Shown here: positions 9,770 through 17,085 of the stretch, piece after piece
How the letters are laid out: every line of letters starts with the position of its first letter
Numbering within the stretch: position 1 is the stretch's first letter
Source of the DNA: Microvirga brassicacearum
GTDB taxonomy: Bacteria > Pseudomonadota > Alphaproteobacteria > Rhizobiales > Beijerinckiaceae
NCBI RefSeq assembly: GCF_008757455.1
Contig: NZ_VCMV01000033.1
Coordinates: forward strand, 35,253-69,517
Direction of reading: 5' to 3'
DNA length: 34,265 bases
The notes under the pieces: generated by a model
The model's database searches: none
The model's input: only the letters and a program-made list of their open reading frames with translations
Told to the model about the DNA's origin: nothing
Program-made: the position numbers and the translations under genes

Positions 9770-12327
9770 CGCTCACGCGCGACGCCTATGGGAAGGAAAC
9801 GCTTCCCTTGGGCAGCGCGCGGGTGCTCCATCCGCAATCGTCCGGCCCGGATGGTCTGGAACGCCTAGCGGTGGCTTGGGCGCTGCCGCGAAGGTTCGCC
9901 TTCGTCACCGAAGTCAACAACACCCATATCGGCGTTCTCTATATCGCAACCGGCTTCCTGTTCTTCCTCGGTGCCGGCGTGCTCGCGCTGCTCATGCGGA
10001 TCCAGCTCGCCTATCCCGGTCTCGCCTTCCTGGACGCCGACACCTACAACCAGTTCTTTACGATGCACGGCACCGTGATGATGTTCCTGTTCGCGGTGCC
10101 CATCGTCGAGGCCTTCGCGGTCCTTCTGCTGCCGAGCCTGCTCGGCACGCGCGACATGCCGTTCCCGCGGCTCTCGGCCCTCGGCTACTGGGCCTACGCG
10201 ATTGGCGGAACGCTCGTCTTCTCGAGCCTGTTCTTTGGGATCGCGCCGGACGGCGGCTGGTTCATGTATCCGCCGCTCACCGGTCCGAAGTTCTCGCCCG
10301 GGATCAACACGGATGTCTGGGTGCTCGGCCTCGGCTTCGTCGAGATCTCCGCCGTGGCAGCGGCGGTCGAGCTCATCGTGGGCATTCTCAAGACCCGCGC
10401 GCCGGGCATGACCCTCGGCCGGATGCCGATCTTCGCCTGGTACATGCTGGTCACCGCCGGGATGATCATGATCGGCATGCCCGCGGTGATCGCGGCCGAC
10501 ATCCTGCTCGAACTGGAGCGGGCCTTCGGCATGCCGTTCTATGACGCCACCAAAGGCGGGGACCCACTGCTGTGGCAGCACCTGTTCTGGCTGTTCGGCC
10601 ACCCGGAGGTCTACATCATCTTCCTGCCGGCAGCCGGCATGGTCTCGATGATGCTGCCGAGCTTTGCCCGCGCGAAGCTGGTTGGCTACAATTGGCTGGC
10701 CCTGGCGGCGATCTCGGTCGGCTTCCTGAGCTTCGGGCTGTGGGTGCACCACATGTTCACGACCGGCCTGCCGCTCCTGTCGCTGGCCTTCTTCTCGGCG
10801 GCGAGTTCCGCCATCGCGATCCCGATGGGCATTCAGGTCTTCGCCTGGATCGCGACGCTGTGGGATGGCAAGCCGGTGCTGCGCGTACCGCTGCTGTTCA
10901 TCCTCGGCTTCCTGTTCATCTTCACCATCGGCGGTCTGACCGGTGTGATGGTGGCGTCCGTGCCCTACGACTGGCAGGTGCACGACACCTATTTCGTGGT
11001 GGCGCATTTCCACTACGTCCTCATCGGCGGCATGGTGTTTCCGCTCTTCGCCGCGTTCTACTATTGGACACCGCTGATCACCGGCAGGATGCTGTCCGAG
11101 CGGCTTGGGCGGTGGGCGTTCTGGCTAATGTTCGTCGGGTTCAACGCCGCGTTCCTCCCGATGCATATCACGGGCCTGCGCGGCATGCCGCGGCGCATCT
11201 ACACCTATTCCGGCGAGCTGGGGTGGAACTGGCTGAACGTGATCTCGTCGGCGTTCTCCTTCGTCTTTGCCGCGGGCGTGCTGATCTTTGTCGTCGACAT
11301 CATCCGGCATCGTCGGGTGGGACGGAAGGCCGGCTACAACCCATGGCAGGCGCCGTCGCTCGAATGGCTCTCGAACCAGGTCGGACATGGCTTCCGCAGC
11401 ATCATGCCGATCCGCTCCCGCTATCCCGTCTGGGAGCAGCCGGGGCTGAAGGAGGATGAGGTCGCGGGCCGCGGCTTCCTTCCCGACGCACCGACGCGGG
11501 AACGGGAGGCGCTGGTCACCGGACCGATCACCGGCGAGCCGGAGCAGATCATCCGCCTGCCGGGGCCAGGCTGGACCGCCTTCCTGGCCGCCACCGCAAC
11601 GGCGGCTGGTCTTGCGGCGGGAACACTCGGGCTCACGACCATTGCCATGATCGCAGGCGCCGTGGCCGCCGTGGCCTATCTCTACTGGCTCTGGTCGACG
11701 GATCGGGCCCTGCCTCGCCAACTGGCGGATGCCGGCCGGGGCGTGGCCCTGCCGCTCTACAGCAACGACAGCCAGAGCGTCGGTTGGTGGGGGATGGTCG
11801 TGCTCCTGATCTCGGACGCGGCGGTCGTCGCCTCGTTTGCCTTTGCCTATCTCTTCCTCTGGACGGCACGGCCCGCTATTTGGCCGCCCGCGGGATTGCA
11901 GCTCCCGGGCTTCCTCGAGCCCGCTCTGATCTCGGCCGCGGTCGCCGTCGCCTGGGTCCTCTTCGAGGTCGCCGATCGGTTGAACCAGCGCGACCGGAGG
12001 CTCGCTACGAGCTTCTGCTTCATCGTGTCCGTGGTGCTCGCCGGCGGCGCCATCGTGATCGGCTGGTCCTGGCTTCATGGGCTCGGCATCGAAGCGACGC
12101 GGCACAGCTATGGCGCGGCGGTGTGGACACTGCTTGGGACCATGGCCCTGCACCTCGCCATCGGCGCCGGTATGGCGCTGTGGTGTCTCCTGCGACTTGG
12201 TCTCGGCATGATCGACTCCTGGCGCTGTCTGACGCTGCGGATCTGCCTGCTGTGGTGGCGTTTCACCGCGCCGGTGACAGCGCTCGTCCTCCTGATGATC
12301 GCGGGGTTCCCTCATGTCGTCTCTTGA
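9766..12327 (+). CDS. ctaD: Fused cytochrome c oxidase subunits I and III, with altered proton-channel residues
   Basis: An 853-residue fusion: subunit I (about 1-560) carries the heme a/a3-CuB centre and a subunit III-like part (about 660-853) follows. Start ATG overlaps the ctaC stop. Heme and copper ligands are present: His in FTMHGTVMMF, the HPEVY motif (His279, Glu281, Tyr283), HH in VHHMFTTG, and HFH in VVAHFHYVL; GMPRR is also kept. Compared with remembered Rhodobacter sphaeroides numbering, the D-channel Asp132 is kept (Asp130), but Asn121 is Val119, Asn139 is Ser137 and Asn207 is Glu202. The K-channel Lys362 is Gln357 in the IPMGIQVFAW segment. The subunit III part has Asp where Glu is usual (LLISDAAVVASF). 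Oxygen reduction should work; pumping may be changed. Confidence 0.94.
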   Translation: MTLTRDAYGKETLPLGSARVLHPQSSGPDGLERLAVAWALPRRFAFVTEVNNTHIGVLYIATGFLFFLGAGVLALLMRIQLAYPGLAFLDADTYNQFFTMHGTVMMFLFAVPIVEAFAVLLLPSLLGTRDMPFPRLSALGYWAYAIGGTLVFSSLFFGIAPDGGWFMYPPLTGPKFSPGINTDVWVLGLGFVEISAVAAAVELIVGILKTRAPGMTLGRMPIFAWYMLVTAGMIMIGMPAVIAADILLELERAFGMPFYDATKGGDPLLWQHLFWLFGHPEVYIIFLPAAGMVSMMLPSFARAKLVGYNWLALAAISVGFLSFGLWVHHMFTTGLPLLSLAFFSAASSAIAIPMGIQVFAWIATLWDGKPVLRVPLLFILGFLFIFTIGGLTGVMVASVPYDWQVHDTYFVVAHFHYVLIGGMVFPLFAAFYYWTPLITGRMLSERLGRWAFWLMFVGFNAAFLPMHITGLRGMPRRIYTYSGELGWNWLNVISSAFSFVFAAGVLIFVVDIIRHRRVGRKAGYNPWQAPSLEWLSNQVGHGFRSIMPIRSRYPVWEQPGLKEDEVAGRGFLPDAPTREREALVTGPITGEPEQIIRLPGPGWTAFLAATATAAGLAAGTLGLTTIAMIAGAVAAVAYLYWLWSTDRALPRQLADAGRGVALPLYSNDSQSVGWWGMVVLLISDAAVVASFAFAYLFLWTARPAIWPPAGLQLPGFLEPALISAAVAVAWVLFEVADRLNQRDRRLATSFCFIVSVVLAGGAIVIGWSWLHGLGIEATRHSYGAAVWTLLGTMALHLAIGAGMALWCLLRLGLGMIDSWRCLTLRICLLWWRFTAPVTALVLLMIAGFPHVVS

Positions 12328-12694
12328 GCTTGATAACGAGATCGAGCCGCGCTCCGAGATGGGGACGCTCCATCGGCTGCTGGATCCGGCCTTCGGGTTC
12401 TTCGTCTGGGCGGCTCACTTCCTGGTCGTTTACATCATGACGGCCGTCGCCTGCGTGCTGGGGCTCGGCGCGGCAGGCGAGGGAGTCCGGACGACCTTCC
12501 TGACCGTGCTGTTGGCGCTGACCGTCGCGGCCGCCGCCATCGTCCTGTTGCATGCCGTCTGGCGCTATCGGCAACACCGCGATCTCCCGGAGCAGCGCTT
12601 CCGGATGGTGGTCACCATCGGCAACGACGGGATCGCCACCGTCGGCATCGTGTGGCAGCTTTTTCCCATCCTGCTGGTGCCGGTATGCGCTTAA
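12314..12694 (+). CDS. Small three-helix membrane protein of the oxidase operon, function unknown
   Basis: A 126-residue protein with about three hydrophobic segments: FGFFVWAAHFLVVYIMTAVA, LTVLLALTVAAAAIVLLHAV (preceded by VRTTF) and a short C-terminal GIVWQLFPILLVPVCA. The ATG overlaps the end of the fused ctaD gene by 14 bases, and its own end overlaps ctaG by 10 bases, so translation is probably coupled to both. Position and size would fit a subunit IV-like or assembly protein of the oxidase, but no subunit IV signature was recognised. The Trp and Gln near the C-terminus and the REQ-rich loop give no further clue. The real gene status is supported by its fit between two overlapping genes and by sensible membrane topology. 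Confidence 0.8.
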   Translation: MSSLELDNEIEPRSEMGTLHRLLDPAFGFFVWAAHFLVVYIMTAVACVLGLGAAGEGVRTTFLTVLLALTVAAAAIVLLHAVWRYRQHRDLPEQRFRMVVTIGNDGIATVGIVWQLFPILLVPVCA

Positions 12695-13617
12695 GCCTGC
12701 TCCTTATCGGCCTATCGGCCGGGGCGGGGCCCGTCTTGGCGCACGGACCCGATCCCGTGCCGCCCGATGTCGTCTGGCGTGCCTGGACCTTCGACCCGCT
12801 GGTGCTGGGTCTGCTGCTCGTTGCAAGCTGGGGCTACGGGCGCGGCGTACGCCGCCTCTGGGCGCGGGCGGGTCGGTGGCGTGGCATCGGGCGCCGGCAC
12901 AGGGCCGCGTTCGGGCTGGGTTTCGTGGTTGTCGTCATCGCGCTCATCTCGCCGCTCGATCGGCTCGGCGGAACGCTTCTGTCGGCGCATATGATGCAGC
13001 ATGGCCTGCTGGTCACCGCCGCGCCAGCGCTCCTTCTTCTTGGCAAGCCGGGCGTTGCCTTCGCCTGGGCGCTTCCGGCCGGCTGGAGCCGGAGAGGACT
13101 TGCGGCCACGACGTGGCGGCCCCTCGCTAAGGCGGGACGGTGGCTGTCGCGTCCGTTCCCGGCGGCGACGTTGCAGGGGCTGACGCTGTGGATCTGGCAC
13201 GCGCCCGCGCTGTTCGATGCGGCCGTGGAGCGGGAGTGGCTTCATACGCTTGAGCATGCTTCGTTCTTCGGCACCGCGCTCCTGCTCTGGCGGGCCATTC
13301 TCGATGCCCGCTCGAGCGCCCGCGCCGGAGCCGCCCTTGCGGCAGCCTTCGCGACGCTGATGCATGGCGGGCTGCTCGGCGCCCTCATCACGATGGGACC
13401 CCGTCCGCTCTACCAAGCCTATCTCGGCCGCACGGATCTGTGGGGACTGTCAGCCCTCGACGACCAGCAACTCGCCGGGCTTCTCATGTGGGTGCCTATG
13501 GGCGCGGTTTATTTTGGTGCCTGCCTTTGGCTCGCCAGTCGGCTTGTCTTACCCGTCGACACGTTCCGGCCGATTGGGCCACTCGACGGCCCTCCCGGGC
13601 TGCGTGACCTGAGGTGA
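12685..13617 (+). CDS. ctaG: Cytochrome c oxidase assembly protein of the caa3_CtaG family
   Basis: A 310-residue membrane protein. The ATG at 12685 overlaps the previous gene by 10 bases and starts a clear signal-like helix (MRLSLLLIGLSAGAG) with cleavage near VLA; the earlier in-frame ATG at 12652 would lie within the neighbouring gene. About seven helices follow. Family-typical elements include LLSAHMMQHGLLV, LTLWIWHAPALFDAA and LEHASFFGTALLLWRA, with histidines that may bind copper. CtaG proteins of this type assist assembly, probably copper insertion, of caa3 oxidases; this differs from the Cox11-type protein that shares the name. It closes the operon of 8173-13617. No terminator hairpin is evident in the 88 bases that follow. 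Confidence 0.88.
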   Translation: MRLSLLLIGLSAGAGPVLAHGPDPVPPDVVWRAWTFDPLVLGLLLVASWGYGRGVRRLWARAGRWRGIGRRHRAAFGLGFVVVVIALISPLDRLGGTLLSAHMMQHGLLVTAAPALLLLGKPGVAFAWALPAGWSRRGLAATTWRPLAKAGRWLSRPFPAATLQGLTLWIWHAPALFDAAVEREWLHTLEHASFFGTALLLWRAILDARSSARAGAALAAAFATLMHGGLLGALITMGPRPLYQAYLGRTDLWGLSALDDQQLAGLLMWVPMGAVYFGACLWLASRLVLPVDTFRPIGPLDGPPGLRDLR

Positions 13618-13705
13618 CGTCAAAAACGGCCCTGGAGAGGGGCTGGGAGCGTTGTAGGTATACACGGCGCCTGCCGCTGAACATCGCCGCAAACAGGAGC
13701 AATCC

Positions 13706-14176
13706 ATGCCAAACTCTCCATCCGAGCCATCGCAGGGCCCCGACTGGCACAAGCTCATCGAGTTTGCGCGGGACCTGCCGACGCGGCTTGCCGCGGCCTA
13801 CACGCAGGAGCGCAAGCAGCCCCACAACCTCTGTGCGGATCAGCACGACGAAGCCATCGGACGAATGATCGACCTTCTCGTCGGGATGTGGACGGACTTA
13901 GCCGCCGCCTATCCGGCGGGACATTTCGGCGGGAAGGATCCGGAAGTTTTTTTCAGGGAATACCTCGCCGGCAGGCTGAGATGGCGGACCGTGCTCGTGT
14001 GGGAGAACTTCGAGGACCCGATCGAGGAGCTGGAGGTCAGGCGCGCGGTCCTGTCCGACGCGGAGGACGCTGTCGCGGACATCGTCGCGGCCATTTTCCG
14101 CCGGAACGACAAGGTCATGCCGGGGCTATGGGCGCAGTGGTGGCAGAAGGCGAGGGCGGTCCGCCATGAAACATGA
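13706..14176 (+). CDS. Conserved-looking soluble protein of unknown function
   Basis: A 156-residue acidic, mostly helical protein without signal peptide or membrane segments. It has regularly spaced tryptophans (DWHKLIEFARDL, MIDLLVGMWTDLAAAY, LWAQWWQKARA) and the segment HFGGKDPEVFFREYLAGRLR. AACAGGAGC lies before the ATG with proper spacing. Codon use with strong third-position G/C supports real coding. It was not recognised as any named family. It stands 88 bases after ctaG and faces the minus-strand polysaccharide operon convergently, so it may be the last gene of the oxidase transcript or a single gene. An AT-leaning stretch near 13615-13705 could hold its own promoter. Confidence 0.6.
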   Translation: MPNSPSEPSQGPDWHKLIEFARDLPTRLAAAYTQERKQPHNLCADQHDEAIGRMIDLLVGMWTDLAAAYPAGHFGGKDPEVFFREYLAGRLRWRTVLVWENFEDPIEELEVRRAVLSDAEDAVADIVAAIFRRNDKVMPGLWAQWWQKARAVRHET

Positions 14177-14244
14177 CCGTCAGCGGTCTTCCAGGGCCGA
14201 GATCTCTTCGACAAGAGACGCAGATTGATCCCACCGATCCCTGA

Positions 14245-14571
14245 TCAGGGCAGGCGAACGAACTCGACCCAGTTCGTGTTCCTGCCTATGGGATATTCCT
14301 TGAGCATGGTGAGACTTCCGCTCGACAGGTCGATCGAATAGCTTCTCATGCTGTTGGAGAGCTGGCCGACCGCCAGGAGGTATCGGCCGGACGGATCGAT
14401 GCCGAAGGCGCGCGGCTGCTGCGCCGTTGAATAAGAGTCGATCGGTGTTAGCGTGCCGTTCTCTGGGTCGACGCGAAAGGCTGCCAGCGTGCTCGTGGTC
14501 CGCTCGGACGCGTAGAGGAACCTTCCGTCCGGCGTGACGTGAATGTCGGCCGCCCAAGGCTTGCCTGACTC
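14245..14571 (-). pseudogene. 3' remnant of a lactonase-family (beta-propeller) gene
   Basis: Reading leftward from about 14571 to the stop at 14245-14247 gives ~108 residues closely matching the C-terminal end of the lactonase / 6-phosphogluconolactonase-like beta-propeller family: KPWAADIHVTPDGRFLYASE, then repeat signatures QQPRAFGIDPSGRYLLAVGQ, and the typical end NTNWVEFVRLP. There is no start codon at the right place and the first two thirds (about 250 residues) are missing. Upstream lies the end of the GH105-DUF2264 gene, 50 bases away, in the same direction. The likely history is an internal deletion that removed the 5' part of a third operon gene. Complete members hydrolyse sugar lactones, which would suit the carbohydrate operon. 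Confidence 0.8.
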
Positions 14572-14623
14572 CCGGCGCGCCGTCCAAGACCTGACTGACC
14601 CGGCACGGGTTGGTTGCCCCAGC

Positions 14624-17059
14624 CTAGTTGTCGTCGTTGTCGCCAGCGCCGCCCGTGCTTGCCGTACTCGCCGGGCTGGGCAGCGCGCGGTCGCGCGGGA
14701 CGTCTTCGCCGGCCCAGATGCGCCTTTGCGTCCAAGGGGCGGGCGGGGCGATCCAGAACGGATCGTCAGCCGGCAATCCGAGATGCACCAGACCGGTCAG
14801 GCACACGTAAAGCGAACCGGTGGCGTTGTAGGAATCACGCAGGCCGGGCTGTGAACCAACCGCACCTAGATTGAGCCAACCGGCCTTGTCGAAGGTACCC
14901 GGTGCCTCGACCATGCGCAGGATCACGTTCGTCATCGCCGCGCGCACGGCACCCGGATCAAGATCATCCGGAAGTTGCTTCGACAGTACCGTATAGCCCA
15001 AGTGGTAGAAGGCTGCGAAGCGGTAGGCCGAGGAGCGCCCCATCACCGGGAAGGTGGCTTCGGGCGAGATCAGCCGCTCGAGCACCTGCGCGTAGCGGCG
15101 GCCGCGATCCTCGGTCAGCGGCAGAACCCGGGCAAGGTCATGGTTCTTGGACTGTGCGACGCGCAGCATCTGCAACAGCATGGGATGGATGACGTAGCTG
15201 TTGTAGTAGTCCCAATGGAAATTGGGACCATCGCCGTAGACTCCATCGCCCAGATACCAGTCATCCACGAACTTCGCGACCGCGGTCTCGATGGGCGCGA
15301 GATTGGCACCCCCGTCGAACTGCCAAAGCGCGGCTTCGACCATGGCGGGGAAGAGGTACCAGTTGTTGTCGTGTTTCAGCGCGATGCCGCGCGAGCTGCG
15401 CAATGCGTTGAGGACGTTGTCCTTCTGGCCGGCGTCGAGAAAATCCCAGAGCTGGTGAGGCGCGGCGAGAAGGGCCGACGCGAGATAGGCCGATTCCACC
15501 AGAGGCTGGTCCGGCACGGTGCCGAAATTCAGGAAATCGGGAGAGGTCGGATCGGTGGCATTGATCAGCGATTTCCGTGCAAGATCGATAAAGCGGGCCC
15601 GTCGCAGGCCTTCCGGAGTGTCGTCGGGACCTAACGCGAGCCACGGCGCAATTCCGGCCAGCGTGCGGGCGAAGGCTTCATAATGGGTCCAGGCTGAGCG
15701 GTGCTCCTCCCAGTCGTGGATCGGCAGGCGTTTCTTCAATTCCCCTTTGCTCATGGCATCGAGCACCGGTTCGGCAATTTTCGTGAGCACGTCAACGCTG
15801 TAGGCCCGGTCGAACAGCGGCGCGTTGAACCGCAAACCTCGTCTTGTCAGGTCGGGGATTCCGACGAGCAACTCGGCTTGCTCGAGCACCTTCATCGGTT
15901 CGATCTTCGCAGCGTCCCCGAGTGCCCGCAAAATCTCCGATCCGGCCATCAGGACGGCGCCCGTGCCGTAGGCGACGCGGGTGTCGGGCCCGAAGCCTTC
16001 CGGCTCCGCACCGATCGGCTGCACCCCGCCGACCGCGCCATCGCGCCGGATCTGCGTCAGCAGCCCATGCCATCCCCGCTCCACGGCCGGCCAGTACGTG
16101 GCCCGGTCAAGAAGGCCGTGGCGGACCCCCGCGGCCAATCCGTACACGAACAGGGCGCTCCCGCTGGTCTCGCCGAACGGAATCTGCTTCGGATCCGCGA
16201 GGTTGGGATACCAGAGTCCGTCAGGCTGTTGGGCTGCAAGCACGGCTGGGGCCATGTCCTTGAAGAGGGTGACGTAGGCCTCGCGTGTCCGATAGTCGGC
16301 CGGCATCGGTTCGAGCAGCAGCGGCAGGCCGGCGAAAACCCAGCCGTTGCCCCGGCTCCAGAAGATCTTCTTGCCGTTTGCCGTACGCTGCTCGATGAAA
16401 CGATCATCGCGGTAGAACAGCTTCTCCTGCGGATCGTAGAGAGTATCGAGCACGGGCTTGAACTCGCGATCGACGAACCTCAGGTAACGCTCCTCCCCGG
16501 TGGCTTGCGCAAGAAGCGCAATGGCCGGTGGCGCCATGTAGAGGGCATCGATCCAGGTCCAGCGGTCGGTGCTGCTGACGCCGGGAGTCTGCGGATCCTG
16601 GCTAAACAGGAAATTCTCGGTGATAGGATTCGCCAGGATTTCGTCGACCCGCCTCTTGAAGGGCTCGAGCCGCTCGATTCGCCTTGGATCCATCAGGTAG
16701 ATGCGCAGCCATGGGTGCCCCGCTGAGAGATCGTCGGCATGGTAGGTGTTGGGTCCAGGCCGCCAACCTTCCCGCGTGCCTGCGCGAACGACGGCGGCGA
16801 GATATTTCGCATCGCCCGTCACAAGACTGACGTCGATCAGGCCGTCCAGGAAAGGGGCGACGGCCCAGTGGAGCGTCCCGTATTCGACCGGGTGAGCCAG
16901 TTGCCAGTCGCCCACCCGCTTGATGGTGGCCCTGACCTGTCCTGCATCAAGGGCGCCTCCGCTTGGAGCAGCGGCCGCAGCGCTGAGCGAGCCGAGAACA
17001 GGCAGCGCCAACGCAATTGCCAGAAGCATCGCGTATCCCTTCGCTCTCATCTTCATCAT
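14624..17059 (-). CDS. Exported GH105-DUF2264 fusion, probable unsaturated uronyl or uronide-removing enzyme
   Basis: An 811-residue exported protein with a signal peptide (about 1-30, ending SAAAAA). The first half (about 40-400) is an alpha/alpha-barrel of the GH105/GH88 type: HADDLSAGHPWLRIYL and STDRWTWIDALYMAPPAI, with Asp171 placed like catalytic Asp143 of YteR; further SRGNGWVFAGLPLLL and YGTGAVLMAGSEI. GH105 enzymes remove unsaturated uronic acids from pectin- or ulvan-type oligosaccharides made by lyases. The second half (about 410-790) matches DUF2264 (IHDWEEHRSAWTHYEAFART, DGPNFHWDYYNSYVIHPML), a group I believe has been given a CAZy glycoside hydrolase number with glucuronidase activity. 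The gene starts 26 bases after the GH2 gene, so both form an operon. The tail is acidic (GAGDNDDN). Confidence 0.85.
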   Translation of the reverse strand: MMKMRAKGYAMLLAIALALPVLGSLSAAAAAPSGGALDAGQVRATIKRVGDWQLAHPVEYGTLHWAVAPFLDGLIDVSLVTGDAKYLAAVVRAGTREGWRPGPNTYHADDLSAGHPWLRIYLMDPRRIERLEPFKRRVDEILANPITENFLFSQDPQTPGVSSTDRWTWIDALYMAPPAIALLAQATGEERYLRFVDREFKPVLDTLYDPQEKLFYRDDRFIEQRTANGKKIFWSRGNGWVFAGLPLLLEPMPADYRTREAYVTLFKDMAPAVLAAQQPDGLWYPNLADPKQIPFGETSGSALFVYGLAAGVRHGLLDRATYWPAVERGWHGLLTQIRRDGAVGGVQPIGAEPEGFGPDTRVAYGTGAVLMAGSEILRALGDAAKIEPMKVLEQAELLVGIPDLTRRGLRFNAPLFDRAYSVDVLTKIAEPVLDAMSKGELKKRLPIHDWEEHRSAWTHYEAFARTLAGIAPWLALGPDDTPEGLRRARFIDLARKSLINATDPTSPDFLNFGTVPDQPLVESAYLASALLAAPHQLWDFLDAGQKDNVLNALRSSRGIALKHDNNWYLFPAMVEAALWQFDGGANLAPIETAVAKFVDDWYLGDGVYGDGPNFHWDYYNSYVIHPMLLQMLRVAQSKNHDLARVLPLTEDRGRRYAQVLERLISPEATFPVMGRSSAYRFAAFYHLGYTVLSKQLPDDLDPGAVRAAMTNVILRMVEAPGTFDKAGWLNLGAVGSQPGLRDSYNATGSLYVCLTGLVHLGLPADDPFWIAPPAPWTQRRIWAGEDVPRDRALPSPASTASTGGAGDNDDN

Positions 17060-17085
17060 CTCCTGGCAACGGCGCTATTAGAAGG

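Noticed and set aside
9865..12315. Long minus-strand frames opposite the fused CoxI-III gene
   Set aside because: Histidine- and glutamate-rich shadow sequences of membrane codons read backward; no family features.
14175..14188. Small hairpin GACCG-TCAG-CGGTC after the 156-residue gene
   Set aside because: Only five stem pairs and no T run; not good enough to call a terminator.
14203..14218. Hairpin TCTCTT-CGAC-AAGAGA between convergent genes
   Set aside because: Six pairs, A/T-rich, no T run on either side; likely chance.
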